64,000 bases of DNA from Muscardinus avellanarius (GCA_963383645.1 OY726572.1:27782792-27846791), one strand, 5' to 3'; counted from the stretch's first letter, positions 45,556-58,866 are shown. Program-made: numbers and translations. Notes: generated by a model from the letters alone, not told the origin.

Positions 45556-47455
45556 CTGTAAAATTTTTTTTATTGGTGCATTGTAGTCATACATTTTAAT
45601 ATAATAAAAGGCTTGTGGACATATACATGCACACATCATCCAATTAGTCCATACCGAATCCCTACCCCATTCCCTCCTCATCCCTCCTTCCCATGTTTGG
45701 CTTAGTGATTGAATTTGATATGCTTGTTTAAGTACATCATGTGCTTTGAGAGTTTCATTCTTCCCCCCTCCCACCCCCTCAGGTCACCTTATTTGCTTCT
45801 CTATAGGATCTCCTTCTTCATCTAGAGTTCCTCCTGTTATCCATTTCTACTTAGCTTTTACATATTAGGGAAAGCATCCAATATCTTCTTTTATGTGACT
45901 GACTAATCTCACTTAGGATAATGTCCTCCAGTTCCATTTATTTCCCTATAAATGATGTAATTGTGTTTTTCTTTATGGCTGAATAAAATTCCATTGTGTA
46001 CATATCCCACAGTTTTGTAATCCATTCATTTGTTAATGGACATCTTGGCTGGTTCTATAGTTTGGCAGTGGTGAATTGTGCAACTATGAACATAGATACA
46101 CATGCATTAGTTTGGTAGTTTGGTTTCCTTTCTTTTGGGTAGATACCCAGCAGTGGTATTGCTGGATCAAATGGTAAGTTTGTTCCCATTCTTCTGAGGA
46201 TCCCCCATGCTGTTTTCCAAAGTGGTTGCACTAATTTGCAATCCCACCAAAAATGTTTTAGAGTTCCCACTTCTCCACATCCTCACCAGCATTTATTGTT
46301 GTTTGTGTTTTGAATGGTTGCCATTCTAGTTAGAATTAGGTGAAATCTCAGGGTAGTTTTGATTTGCATCTCTGATTGCTAGTGAGGTTGAGCATGCTTT
46401 CATGCATTTATTGACCATTTGAATTTCTTCTTTCATGAAGTTTCTATTTCATTCACTTGCCCATGTTTTGATTGGGTTATTTGTTTTCTTAGTGCTGAGT
46501 TTCTTGAGTTCTTTGTATAATCTATCAGAGGGGTAGGTGGCAAAAATCTTCTCCCATTCTGTTGGCTCTCAATTGAGGTTCTTGACAGTTTCCTTTGCTG
46601 TACAGAAGCTCTTCAGTTTCATGTAATCCCATGTATTGATTTGCCTTTTAGTTTGTTGTGCCTTTGGGGTCTTGTTGAGAAAGTTTTTACCTGTGCCTAT
46701 GTGTTGCATTGTTGGACCTATGCCCTCTTCAAGGAGCCTCAAGGTCTCTGGTCTAATTTCCAAGTCTTTGATTCATCTTGAATTGACTCTTGTGCAGGGT
46801 TAGAAAGTGAGATTTATCTCCATTTTTCTGCATATGGTTAACCAGTTTTGCCAACACCATTTGTTGAACAGGCTATATTTTTTTCCAGTGTATGTTTTTG
46901 GATCCTTTGTCAAATATCAATATCAATTGGCTGTAGGTATGTGGATTTGTTTCTGAGTCTTCTATTCTGCTCCATAGGTCTATGCATCTGTTTTTGTGCC
47001 AGTACTATGCTGTTATTATTACAATGGCTTTGCACTATAATTTAAAATCAGGTATTGTGATTCTTCCTGTCTGATTTTTTTTTCTTGAGAACTACTTTGG
47101 TTATTCTGGGTTTTTTGTTGTTCCAAATGAACTTAAGGACTGATTTTTCTATGTCTGTGAGGAATGATTTTGGTAATAATGGGCATTGTGTTGAATCTGT
47201 AGATAACTTTTGCACATACAGCCATTTTGATGATATTTATTTTGCCTATCTATGAACATGGCAGATCTTTCCATCTTCTAAGATCTTCTTTGATTTCTTT
47301 TTCAATGTTTTATAATTTTCTTTGTAGAAGTCTTTTACCTCCTTGGTTAAGTTTATTCCTAAGTATTTCATTTCTTTTTAGGACATTCTGAGTGGAAATG
47401 TTTTCTGAATTTCTTTTTCAGTGGATTTATGGTTGTGTACAGAAAAGTTTCTGAT
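45556..47455 (-). mobile_element. 5'-truncated L1
   Basis: A-tail read backwards at 45561, 3' UTR (attggtgcattgtagtcata), then the C-terminal half of ORF2. Minus frames at 46270-46055 (ORF2 cysteine-rich end, [15 protein letters not shown]) and 46763-46569 (METLRLLEEGIG-type region) survive with stops and shifts between. It ends in ORF2 near 47455. It is the closest match in the window for the 3' UTR in element A. Confidence 0.88.
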
Positions 47456-47596
47456 TTTCTGTACCTTTAAGTCTTAAAATTTTTTAGTGTGAATCTTCTC
47501 ACATTTTTCTCTTTTAAAAATGTTTTGCTATTTTAGTTTCTTGACATTTTCATATGAATTTTAAGCTTGATTTGAGAGGGTCTTTTTTTGTCCTTT

Positions 47597-47672
47597 TGTT
47601 ACTGGGAATTGAACCCAACGTACTGCACATGCAAGGCCAGTGCTTGATCACTATGCTTCATTCCAGCCCTTA
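47597..47672 (-). mobile_element. ID-type tRNA-derived SINE
   Basis: ttactgggaattgaacccaa followed by cacatgcaaggccagtgctt is the reverse complement of an ID element without a B1 half. It sits in old L1-like sequence. Confidence 0.6.
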
Positions 47673-47976
47673 TAAACATTTTAGAATCAGCTTGTCTATA
47701 TTTATAAAAGTTCCTGCATTAATTTTTATTTGAATTTCATTAACTCTCTAGGTCATTTTGGGAAGAAAGTATAGCTTATCCATGTTGAGTATTCTAATTC
47801 ATCAACATATCATTTTTCTCCATTTACTTAGGTCTTTGATTTTTTTTAGTAATACGTGATAGTTTTAGTGTATAGATTTTGTGCATGTCTCATTAGATTT
47901 ATACCTGTTTTAGTTGTTAATAGTATCATTTAAAATTTTTTTGTTTTTAATTGTTCATTGATAGTACATATAAATA
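47673..47976 (-). mobile_element. Ancient L1 ORF2-like framework
   Basis: ttttagaatcagcttgtcta, ctctaggtcattttgggaag and gtgcatgtctcattagattt are words of old L1 ORF2 read backwards. Confidence 0.45.
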
Positions 47977-47993
47977 GAACTGAGCTTTTCTTT

Positions 47994-49376
47994 TCTTTTC
48001 TTTTTTTTTTTTAGTTTTTAAGTCATATTTATGTAACAAATACTCATTGGGCCCAAGAGCCAAATTTTCCCCTTTTCTTGCTGCCACCTACTCTGGAAGT
48101 TGGAAAGGTAGACACTTGCTTTCCCATAATCCCTTTCTTTTTTTAATTTTTTTATTGAACATAAATAGTATACATTTAAATTATATTTGGTGCCCTCTCC
48201 CCCCCGCCCCCGTTTTCCCTTCCCCCCTCCCACCAATGGTTGTCCAGGTTAACCATGTCTTATTCATAATTTTACACATGTTCAGGTGTAGACCCTCATT
48301 AATCAAGATTGGCCTTCCTCCTCTCCTATCTTTCCATTCAAACTTAGCTAGTATTTCCCCTCCAATATCTGGAGTCCCACTGGTATCCTTTGTGTTTCCT
48401 AGTTTGAGCATATTAGAGGAAACATATGTATCTTCTCCTTTTGTGCTTGGCTGATCTCACTTAACATAATGTTCTCTAGGGCTTTCCATCTTCTTGCAAA
48501 TGATATAATTTTGTTCTTTATGGCTGAATAGAATTCCATTGTGTGTATTTCCCACAATTTTGCTATCCATTCATCTGTTGATGGTGATCTGGGTTGGTTC
48601 CATATTTTGGCTATTACAAATTGTGCTGATATGAACATAGGTATGCATATGTTGCTGTATTTCTCTGAATTCAACCCCTTTGGAAAGATTCCCAGGAATG
48701 GTATAGCTGGATCATATGGTGGATCTATTCCCACCTTTCTTAGGAATCTCCACATAGATCTCCATAGTGGTTGAACTACTTTGCATTCCCACCAACAGTG
48801 TAAAAGAGTTCCTTTTCCCCCACATCCTTACCAGCATTTGTTGTTGTTTAATTTTTTATGCTTGCCACTCTGACTGGGGTTAGATGGAATCTCAATGTAG
48901 TTTTGATTTGCATCTCCCTGATGGCCAGTGATGAAGAACATCTTTTCATGTATCTATTGGCCCTTTGTATCTCTTCTTTTGTGAAGTGTCTAGTTCATTT
49001 GCCCATTTCTTGATTGGGTTGTTTGTTTTGCTAGTGTAGAGTCTTTTGAGCTCTTTGTATATTCTGGATATTAACCCCCTATCAGAATGGTGGCTGATAA
49101 AGATCCTTTACCATTCTGTAGGCTTCCGCTTTAGGTTATTGATAGTTTCTTTTGATGAGAAAAAACTGTTTAGTTTGATGTTATCCCACTTATTTCTCCT
49201 TGCTTTAATTTCCTGAACTTTGGAGGTTTTGTTGAGAAAGTTACTGCCTGTGCCAATATGTTGTAGTGTTGAACCTATGCTCTCCTCTACTAACTTCACA
49301 GTCTCAGGTCTAATTTCTTAGTCTTTGATCCATCTTGAGTTGATTCCTGTGTTTGGTGAGATATAGGGATTTAGAT
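47994..49376 (-). mobile_element. 5'-truncated L1 with probable 3' transduction
   Basis: Perfect 17-bp TSD gaactgagcttttcttt at 47977-47993 and 49377-49393. Inside, ORF2 C-terminal sequence (minus frames 49299-49108 and 48755-48399) and a 3' UTR reach an internal A-run at about 48134-48148. Beyond that comes about 120 bp of non-L1 sequence (48013-48133), and then a second A-tail (about 47994-48012). A read-through transcript that used a downstream poly(A) site explains this. The 3' UTR is of a different lineage from the L1s at 12.6 and 45.5 kb. Confidence 0.85.
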
Positions 49377-49393
49377 GAACTGAGCTTTTCTTT

Positions 49394-49974
49394 AGGGGGT
49401 GTGGTCATACTGTTTAAAATCTCTGCCAGCCCCAGGTACAGTAGTAACTTTTGGCCTTTTTACAATACTTCTATCTGCTCATTGCCATTCTTGAATCTGC
49501 CCAGCACATCACCTTTTTATTTATGACCTATTCTAGTCAGCCCCAAATTAACTTTCAAGCTTGAGATTTGATTGGTTTTCTGTGTACACATTTTAAAATT
49601 GAGCTTGTCAACACACTTAGACTCCTTATTCTTCTGTGCTTTGTGTACAGTTCTGCTAGAATAGAATCTTGCCCCCCTTGGGCCAATGCACTCTCTAGAA
49701 AGAATTCTAAGTAATATCTTAATATTTTTCTTGTGTCTTGGTGCCTAAGTCATTCCCTGATATTAATTATATATTTAACTCTCTCTGACCAGTGGGTAGT
49801 GACTTTGATATAGAGGCAGGGCAACTAAGAATATGACTCTGCAGATATTCTTCAATTAGTGTTTCTATTAGTGTACAGCAAAGAGTTATGCCCTTTTCAT
49901 GAAGCAGTTAACATCCCTTACAATTCTCTTGATATTCATTTTGACTTCGATTTTGAGATTGACAATGCTCAATC
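49394..49974. other. No feature recognised
   Basis: Unassigned sequence. Confidence 0.4.
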
Positions 49975-49992
49975 AGGTTTTAACATATTTTC

Positions 49993-50207
49993 TTTTTTTT
50001 TTTGTGATACTAGGGGTGGAACCCAGAGGCTTTCTACCTCCGGGCTATACTCCCAGGCCCCTTTTTTATATTTTATTTGGAAACCGGGTCTCACTAAGTT
50101 GCTGAAAGCCTCAGTAAGTAGCTGAGGCTGGCTTCAAACCCATGCAATCATCCTGTCTCAGCCTCCCAAGCGCGGGGATTACAAGCGTGAGCCACCATGC
50201 CCATCAT
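49993..50207 (-). mobile_element. B1-dID SINE with TSD
   Basis: Perfect 18-bp TSD aggttttaacatattttc at 49975-49992 and 50208-50225. Full-length form with gagcctcactaagtagctg-like middle; head ccaagcgcggggattacaag. Confidence 0.95.
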
Positions 50208-50225
50208 AGGTTTTAACATATTTTC

Positions 50226-51636
50226 AATTAATTTATTTGTCTTTTTCTAAAATGATCAGAAATAATGGAAAACAGGTAATTCAATTGACTCAGAACCGTA
50301 TGTGTAGACTCAGGTTAAATGATAGACTCACAACCAGAAAACAAAAAGGCAGTTGGTTTCATTTACCAATGTAACATATTCACAGGAGGCAATCTAACCA
50401 CTGGAAAGAATGCATGTGTTTATAGAGCTACAGAAAGCAGAGTGTACTGCTTTGTAGATAAGAGCCTGTGGGACTCGGAGGAATTTAATCAGTGTTCAAA
50501 CTATAAACATACTCTGTGCCAATCCCAGGTTATGTTTAAGTTTCAGGTTGATTTCCCAAGAAGCAAGAGGTGCAGCACTTGCACAGGATATTTCTATGTT
50601 TTTTTTTTGAAACTTGGAATCCCAGTTGCATATTGTTTACAGAGGTCAGTAGCATTGCTTTTGGAAATGGGAATGGAAAAACTCTTAGGGCCTGACAAGG
50701 TCAGGGCAGGCTTTCCATGAAGGTTATTTGGGCCCAAGTTTTTAATCAATTGCATGGAAAACAATTTTGATTGTTCCAGGGTCATGACAATTTTTATCCA
50801 TCCCCATGCCTATTCACTGGGCTTGACTGGCCAAATGTAAGTAGTCTTTTTAAATGGACTTTTTGCATACTTGTCTTTGAATTCTGAAGACTGGACTGAA
50901 AAATGGCACTGGCTGTGGATGAGTAAACTGGTGTCTAATATTTATGGAGAGAGAAATGTTACATGCCTCAGCGAGGCTGCCTTTAGAGACGAACATGCCT
51001 GGTTCTTTTCTCTTCTCTTTGATCAGACCTGTAGCTTGTTGAATGCTTTCTGCAGTGAGCCTCTGCTCAGCCTGCTATTCTTTGTCTCTTTCTTGCTTAT
51101 TCCTATACTTTAAAAATATAAAGTTTTATCCTTTGAATGAAATAACCCACAAAATCTCTAGGACTTCAGTTCTTTAATTTTCACTCTGATCCCTGGGGTG
51201 ACAAGAAGCAATTTGTTTTTTTACTCCTTTGCATCTTTCCTGGCCAAATTAGGAATAATGAAGTGATTGCAAACACAGAGGAAGCCGCCTTAGGAGAACT
51301 GACTCAGCAGTCCTCTACCGAGACAAAAGAACATCTCCTTTCTATAACTTTATGGTGACCAGGGCCACTCGAATTATTTGTCCACAGGAAATTCCTTGGC
51401 TTGCTGAGAGCACTAATGGACATGATGATCAATATTGCTTATGCCAATATATCACACTCTCGGTAAGAGATTTCAACAGTAGATTTTATTTCTCCAGAGA
51501 TTTAGTCAGCAGCATTTATACAACACTCACAGCATGCAAAACATGGGGCTGTACATGGGAAAAGATGGCCAGAAAATCTCAAGGAACAGTTTCTGTTTTT
51601 TATGACATTATTAAATAGTTGGCAGATTGGTCAGTG
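50226..51636. other. 1.4 kb without recognisable repeats
   Basis: Three ORFs of 80-133 codons lie here (50319-50720, 50871-51113, 51352-51618). None shows a domain, and each has an ordinary chance explanation. A ggtaagag donor-like site occurs near 51461. I do not call an exon. Confidence 0.35.
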
Positions 51637-51656
51637 TATTAGTTGGGGTTCTCCAG

Positions 51657-51706
<50 letters not shown>

Positions 51707-52317
51707 GGGGGGCAGAGAGACACAGAGAGACAGAGACACAGAGAGACACAGAGAGAGACACAGAGAGAGAGAGACAGAGGAGAGAGAGAGAGGAAAACAA
51801 CAACAACAACAAGGGATTGACTCATGTGGCCATGAAGGTTGAGAAGTTCTAAGGTCTGTAGTTGACAAACTGGAGACTCAGGTGAGCCAATGGTGCAAAT
51901 TCTACTCTTCGGGCAGAAGACCAATGTCCCAGCTCAGGAAGCCAGGTCAGAGCAGTTCTCTCCCTCCCTGTCTTTTGGTTTTCTTCAGACTTTCAACTGA
52001 CTGGAGAGGACCACCCAATTAGGGAAATCACTCTGCTTTACCTAGTCATCTGGTTTAAATGTTAACATCACTTGTATATAGAGCATTAAAAAAAAAACCT
52101 ATTGGATAAAAAACTATGTATCCTCCTACTGATTTGCCTGGTTGTTGGTAGAATATAATTCCTTGTAGTCCTCTGCTCTTAAAGACTAACTACTATTTCT
52201 TGCCACTTTGCCCTCTATGCAGCACAACACCCTCACATAGAAACCTAATAGTGTTTAATCAACTCTTTGGGTACCCTGTGGCCCAATTAAGTTGACATAT
52301 GAAATTAAGTCTCACAA
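51637..52317 (-). mobile_element. Ancient interspersed repeat with internal microsatellite
   Basis: gtattagttggggttctcca at the left and aagttgacatatgaaattaa at the right are the ends of an old mammalian repeat, probably LTR-like, that I recognise by pattern but cannot name with certainty. The microsatellite at 51657-51800 sits in the place where the family has a GA-rich tract. Confidence 0.5.
51657..51800. repeat. (GT)n plus (GAGACA)n-type microsatellite
   Basis: About 23 GT units, a G run, then imperfect CAGAGAGA/GACACAGA units and a short CAA run. Confidence 0.95.
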
Positions 52318-53021
52318 TAAGCATATGTAGACATGGTTGTGGAAACCACCAAGTGACTAATGCATTTGATGACCACTATTAGAGCTTGTGCTTGGTGCTG
52401 GGTGATCATAAGCAGAGTTTGTTCTCCTCCTTGTAGGGATATGATGGAGGTCACAGAGCAAGAAACAAGATGGCAGCGAGAGTCACTTCCAAATGGACCA
52501 TGTAGGCATGTACAGGGATAGTCAGTATATTGGCCCTGTGGTGGGAATCTGAGGGAGACCTGAAGCTACACACTAAGCTGATTTAGGGAGCAGAGGAGGC
52601 AAAGCTATAAAGCCCAGGAGAATCAGAGGTGAGATGCTACAGCTGTGTCAGGGCCTATAATCACAGGATTGTATTGCAGGATATTTGCTGCTAACCAATG
52701 CCCGTCTTTACTAAACTGTCTGTCCAGGTTTGTCAAGGTGTGTCTGTGAACATTTGATTTCTTTCTTTAGGAATCTTCTGAATTTTCCTCAGTCAGATAA
52801 TTATCACTTTAAAGCAAAAGGGTATCTCAGTAAGAGCCAGATGCAAATTGGCTCCAGTAGAAACTTGGAGGACTTTTGTCCTGTAATCCTGCACCTGACT
52901 GAGCATGAGATGTAGCACAGTTTGAATCTTTCATTGTATTATAGATAGGGTGTTCATGGCAGGATAGAAAGAGGTATCATAAAACAGCCAACAGGAGAAA
53001 TGGTGTTGTATTTTAGTGCAT
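52318..53021. other. No feature recognised
   Basis: Unassigned sequence. Confidence 0.4.
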
Positions 53022-53131
53022 GGTATGAAACAAGGTTTCACTCAGTTGCTGAGGCTGTCCCTACAATCCTCTTGTCTTAGCCTCCCAAGTACTAGAATTA
53101 CAAGTGTGTACCAAAATGCCTCGTTGGCTCT
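53022..53131 (-). mobile_element. B1-dID SINE, partial
   Basis: Only the B1 half: gaaacaaggtttcactcagt to ctcccaagtactagaattac. Confidence 0.7.
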
Positions 53132-53372
53132 GAAGTAATTTGAACTTGAATTCAAATTTATATCCATGGAGGTAAGACTTTTATCGCTCTACAATAAGTG
53201 GAGCTAGTCATCCATATTCTTGGCTGGTTGGGAAGAAGCCTCCGAAGTCTTCTACGCAAGTCTAGTAGTCAGACAGTAGGACTCCTCATCTGGATGGTCA
53301 AATGTCTCCAGAGGAAGGAGGCTCACAATTTTTTCAATTTAGATCACCTTGTTGTCAAACAGTTCTAATACA

Positions 53373-53584
53373 TACCCCTCCTCTTGGTTTTGGGGATGAA
53401 ACCCAGGGGCATTTGACCTCTGAGCTACACCCTGTGCCCTATTTTTTAGTCTTTAAATTGAAACAGGGTCTCAATAAGTTGCAAAGGGCCTCACTAAGTA
53501 GTTGAGGCTGTCCGCGAACCACAATCCTCCGGTCTCAGCCTCCCGAATGCTGGGATTACAAGAATGTGCCACCTCGCCCGGCTC
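53373..53584 (-). mobile_element. B1-dID SINE
   Basis: ID half gatgaaacccaggggcattt, middle gaaacagggtctcaataagt, head ctcccgaatgctgggattac. tctaatacat occurs on both sides (near 53362 and 53583), a 10-bp TSD. Confidence 0.9.
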
Positions 53585-54892
53585 TAATACATCTTCTTTC
53601 TTCACTTAAGAAGTTTCATTCCTAACAGAATTTTCTTATTGAGCAAATCTGCACTGAGCTAGGAAGAGGGGTTCTAAGAGCCTGTTGTTGGAACAGTGTA
53701 CATCAGAGCATGCTTCTCTATGGGGTTGGAGAGGATAAAACTGAAGAAGTGCTAGACCATACAAAGAGAGGGCCTCCTTCAAAGTAAGCATCTCTGCTCC
53801 TTCCCATAAGCTTAAATCAAGCAAGGACATTCTTCTGGATCATACCATCTTCCCTTTTAATCTTGGCCTATTGAATTTGTTCCATTTTCTCTCTAAATGA
53901 GCACCATTTGTCACATTTTATAAACATAGACTACAGCTTCAGTACTCATATAATCTACATTTTATTTAATGGTCCTGATTTAATATGCCCAATTCTGTTC
54001 TGTTCTCTCTGTTTCTCTCCCCCTGACCCATATTACTCATATGTAAGATTAACTTTATTGTAAAAACTAAAACAAATTGCATTTTAAAGACTACAAAATC
54101 ATTTTAGATGTCTATTTGTACTGTAAAATTACTTTAAAATTGAATATTGTGTAAGTTACATTCTCATCTAAAATCAACTACATTGAGCATTTGAAATTAT
54201 TTAGAGAAAACTTCTCTAAAAATACAAACACACCATTTTATTTTGCAGATGTTTTCAAAATTGCTGAATACTTCAGCTTTAATTAATGTCAGAAATGAAT
54301 TTAAAAATGAAAAAATCAAGAGATAAATGACAAGGGAATAAACATATGACTGAAATATTGTTTATTATAATTATTATGCAGTGATATTTTGATAAAGTTT
54401 ATGTGAAATAAAATGTGAATCTTCTACAGCATATCTCAGAACACCAGTGTAGATTTTGGATTTCAATATGGAGTTAAGACTGATGTCTTCAAAATTGTAT
54501 GCCAACAAATATCACAATTTGTATACCTGATTACAAATCGATTGGTATCAAGTGGTAGTGATATTTCACAATTTTAAAGCATAACTATTTTGTTAAACTA
54601 ACAATTTTTTTCTATAGAACTCAGAACAAGGTGATTTTAGGAATTATAAAAAGGTTTGTTGAATTGTGTGTTCCTATTAGGAAGACCATCAGGCTAGTCA
54701 AAGACACGATGCAGCTCTCCAAATGGAAAGAGGAGTCTAGTGGGGTCTGACCAACAAAAGCACTGTAAAAATCTTCATGTTGAGCCAGGAAAACACCTAA
54801 TTAATGCATTATTTTCTAAGAAGCAATAAAAGAGTATTATTAAGCCCGAAAGCCTTAAAAGGGGAGGGAACTGGGTGGGACATATTGGTATG

Positions 54893-54895
<3 letters not shown>
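53585..54895. other. AT-rich, no feature recognised
   Basis: About 1.3 kb of unassigned AT-rich sequence. Confidence 0.4.

Positions 54896-54933
<38 letters not shown>
54896..54933. repeat. (GT)n microsatellite
   Basis: About 18 GT units. Confidence 0.95.
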
Positions 54934-54935
<2 letters not shown>

Positions 54936-55844
54936 ACTAATGAAAATAAGTAACTCTTGCCTGAGAAGCAAGAGCTTCCTATACACTAGTGCTGTCCTAT
55001 GGCTTTCTATTTTCTGGGTATTAGAAAACATTATTCCCCATATCATAAGGTGAGGCAGCTGATGGCTGTTATATTATTTTCCTAATATTCTTTAATGCAT
55101 TTTCATTATACTTGGAAACAAATCCAAATGCTTTCTCATGTTTCAGTGCCCCAATCATCAGCCTCTGACTGGCTCAGTGATCTCTTCCTGTGCCTTTCTT
55201 CCCACTGACTCCGCCTCTGTCCTTTCTCCACCAAATGTTGGCATCCTAAATTTTTGCATGGATAAAAACTTATTAACATTCTTGCCCCAACTCAAATGTG
55301 ACTTTCTCAGAGGTATTTTTTGAAAACCCTAATAAAAAAGAACTCCCGATCTCTACTGTTCTAAGTTCTTTCTGTTTTAATTCAGAAAGAGAACTGCTAT
55401 AGACTCCAGATCCAGAAAGTGATCACCCAAAGATTTTTCCAAAGGCATTTCATCTCATATGATCTGGATAGAAAAGACTGTGGCAGCTATAGACAACATA
55501 GCACCATTTTGGATAAAACCTGGGCACCTTCTATTCCATTTTACTGTTTTATTGCCTTTGTGGCACTTATTCCTAGGAAACATTTACAATTATTTATTTG
55601 CTTACTGGTTTGATGTTGGTCTGCTCATACCTATGAGAGCATAGAACTTATGTATTATATTCACCAATGGATTTTTAATATCTAAAATGGTATTCAGTAC
55701 ATGTAAGTACTCAAATATTTTTGCAAATACAGTTGCAGGGAGAAGCTTTATTATGAAGTGATCACAAATGTGAGAATGAATTTAGGTGATATGTATACAC
55801 TCCTTGCACTAGGGTTGGGTGTATCAATCAATGAATAAATTACT
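54934..55844. other. No feature recognised
   Basis: Unassigned; ORFs of 61-64 codons only. Confidence 0.4.
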
Positions 55845-56080
55845 AAATTTTTGTATATATATACACAATGGAATGTGCTATTAATGGAATATACTCACCC
55901 ATTATAAAGAATACAGTTATGTCATTTGCTGGAAGATGGATGGAACTCGAGGATATTATGCTAAGTGAGATTAACCAATCACAGAAAGTGAAAGGTCATT
56001 TTTTTCCTCTCATATGTGGAGACTAAAGAGAAAGTGAGAAACAAAGAGGACTTCAGATAGTCTCTAGCTTTCTCCAGAGC
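55845..56080 (+). mobile_element. L1 3' end fragment
   Basis: Sense strand: tatacacaatggaatgtgct, agatggatggaactcgagga, ttatgctaagtgagattaac and ctctcatatgtggagactaa are the end of ORF2 and the start of the 3' UTR. Confidence 0.7.
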
Positions 56081-57799
56081 AATGGTCAATGAACTCTCTG
56101 CGAGTGCTACTTGACAGCATTGAGATTCAGGTACCACAAAGTTGGCTCATGCTTTAAAAAAAAAACTATTTATTTTAGACATAAGGTAACCTACAACATG
56201 GACTCTACTACCCATTTCTTATTCTTTACAAATACCTATTTTTGTAATGATTCATTCTATTTTGGAATTCAGAGATTTCACTGAGTTGGAGTAGCCTTCC
56301 TTCTCAAGCAGGACTTATTAATGAGGATATCATTAAAGTATACTATTTATTTGACAGGAATAGTTGTTAACCTAACTGGACATCTGCATGTCTGTATTTC
56401 ATATACTTTATAATGTTATATAAGAATGGAAGTACAGATAGTTGAATATACCCAAAATTAGATTATGACTGATCTGCTATACTTAAAAGTACCTTTAGTT
56501 TTCTGTATAAATTGGGCCTGCCTGGAGTTTTTCTAACAGTGAGCTTTGTTAATTAGCTCAGCTCCCAGCTTAGTTAGGATTGCCCATAGTATAGAGTTCT
56601 TGCCCATTGGCTCCTTCCTCTTTCATTTAAGAAAAGGAGCTGCCTTAGTCTCTGGAATCTGAAAATCATTACTCAAAGAGGCTGATCTTGACTTTCAATC
56701 TAGGGAGTTTGATGAATTCCATATGTGTTTGCCAGTGTCATCAACAATTCACTTTATCTGGCCAGGATAGAAATTTGTAGTCAATGCATATTACTCTTGA
56801 TAAAACCTTAAGGGTCATTCTAGTTAAGTTGTGCAAGCCAGGCTCCCCTGTATGTGTGCAAAGAACAAGACAGGCCCTTCTGAGCTCTCCTCATCCCAGT
56901 CCCTTGTAAGGACTTCTGTGCAGGTTTCTTCCGCTCACTTTTGTGTGCTGTGGCCAATCCACCTCCCCAGTTTGTAGTCAGAGGTTTGTTCTCCCTTCTT
57001 TTGGGACTGGCATATTTTTGTCTCCATCTGAAAAAGAGGCTGCATGCCTTAAACTTAGATTTCATTTTAGGCTCATTGACCCACTCAGTGTGGGAGTCAG
57101 TAGTTAAGGACTTATTGTGGTGTGATAGGTTGAAGGATAAAATCTACAGTTGATCATTGTGTGGAATGCTGGGTATCTGAAATCCACAGGCAGCCTTTAC
57201 TTCTTTGGTTCCAGTTTTCATAAGGCAAAGTGGCTATAATAGGAATGAGTCATTTAGGAACACAATGTGCATTATGAGGACCAATGTAGGTTATCACTTG
57301 AATATGCTGGGAATTGACATTAATCCTGGAGAAGGGGTATGGTGAAGCTAAGTGGTTCATTTTTGGGGGATTGTGTTTCATCTTCCACAACACTGAGCAA
57401 TGGGAATGTGAGAAAATGAAAGAAGGGCTGGGCTGACCCATGGCTTGGAGATGCAGAAGGGAGGGACTCACATGTATCCCTCAGCTAGATAGACTAAAAT
57501 TTAGCAGCAGCCACTCAGGGGTGTTTAGATATATTATGAGAAAATATTGCATAAAAAGTGACACTTTTATAAACAGTTCGAAACTGTTTATTCCATAGTC
57601 CTTTTCTGACATTCATTTAAAGACAACCCATTACAAATGACTATGTGCCAGGCTCCAGAGACATACATATGGGTAAGAAAAATTCACTGTATTCAAACAC
57701 AATTTTGAGTAATGCACATTATTTTAGGACTTCAAGTTTACTTAGGAACAGGAGGTTGTTTTAGGGCCATGATCCTCTCATTACAGAAGAACAGACTGT
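56081..57799. other. 1.7 kb without gene or clear repeat
   Basis: Unassigned; the ORFs at 56820-57153 overlap on opposite strands and show no domain. Confidence 0.4.
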
Positions 57800-58011
57800 T
57801 TTTTTGGTTTTTTTTTTTTTTTGGTGGTACTGGGGGTGGAACCCAGGGGCTTTTTCTACCTCTGACCTTTTTTATATTTTATTTGGAAACAGGGTCTCAC
57901 TAAATTGCTGAGAGCCTCACTAAGTAGCTGAGGCTGGCTTCGGACCTGTGCGATCCTCCTGTCTCAGCCTCCCAAGCGCGGGGATTACAAGCGTGCGCCA
58001 CCACGCCCGGC
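57800..58011 (-). mobile_element. B1-dID SINE, young
   Basis: T-rich start, tactgggggtggaacccagg, gagcctcactaagtagctga, head gtgcgccaccacgcccggc with all CpGs kept. The flank aagaacag recurs at 57787 and 58012. Confidence 0.93.
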
Positions 58012-58866
58012 AAGAACAGTGTTTCTAATTCTGAAGTTCTCCAAATACACTCTGAATCTCTCATATTTTCTATTTTTTCTTCTTTTAATGTGTGCAACTC
58101 AACTAGTGTCAACTGCAGACTCACTATGGGTGGAACCCTGGAAAGATCAGGGGAGAAGGTAAAGAAGGTCCAGCTCCTGCCTTTATGGAGCTCACAGATT
58201 ATTAGACTCTAAATGATATATAAGTATTAAATCACACAGCAGTGTGATAAGTGCAGGCTTAGAGCTCCTCCTCAGGCCCTTTAGAGGGCCAGCTTCACCC
58301 CACAGAGCCAGAAAAACCATGCAGGAGCCTCACTGGCACAGAAAAGGTAGTAATATTTTACATGTTTGTTTTAGGAATTGAGTGAGATACTCTTTCTAGA
58401 ACATTAAGCACAAAGTAATCCTTTACACCTGTTAGTGATGATGATGATGATGATGGTTTAAATGCTTCTCATTATTCATGGACTAGAGAAATTTTATTTA
58501 TAACTGCCTTAACATCTTTGGACTGTAAACTAGTATGATATTGAACTACCATCTACTTTCAATTATCAATTTTGGTTTATTCTTTATAATTATTTAATAT
58601 TATTATTTGTAATTTTATTTATAATTATTTAATCTTTTTTATTTGGAACTACTTCTGTATTTTTCATCATTTAGAATGTTATATTGAACTACTATCTCCT
58701 TTCTCATTATTCTCTCCTCTTAAAAAATGCCTCCTTATCCATCTTTCTTCTTCCAGTCTGGAGCCCTTGTCTATCAACTTGGTTTAGTTGAAAGATCTAA
58801 GGCAGGGTAGAGTAGAAAGTGGGACTGGAAAAGCAAGGGTAAAGAGAAATTAAGATATTGCAATTC
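58012..58866. other. No gene; short (GAT)n run
   Basis: Unassigned apart from about seven GAT units at 58434-58456. Confidence 0.5.

Noticed and set aside
50319..50720. 133-codon ORF in repeat-poor DNA
   Set aside because: No recognisable motif, no clear splice sites and composition like the surroundings. Left as unassigned.
51352..51618. 88-codon ORF with a splice-donor-like ggtaagag
   Set aside because: No domain, no acceptor or reading-frame partner nearby, and such ORFs are common by chance in 64 kb.
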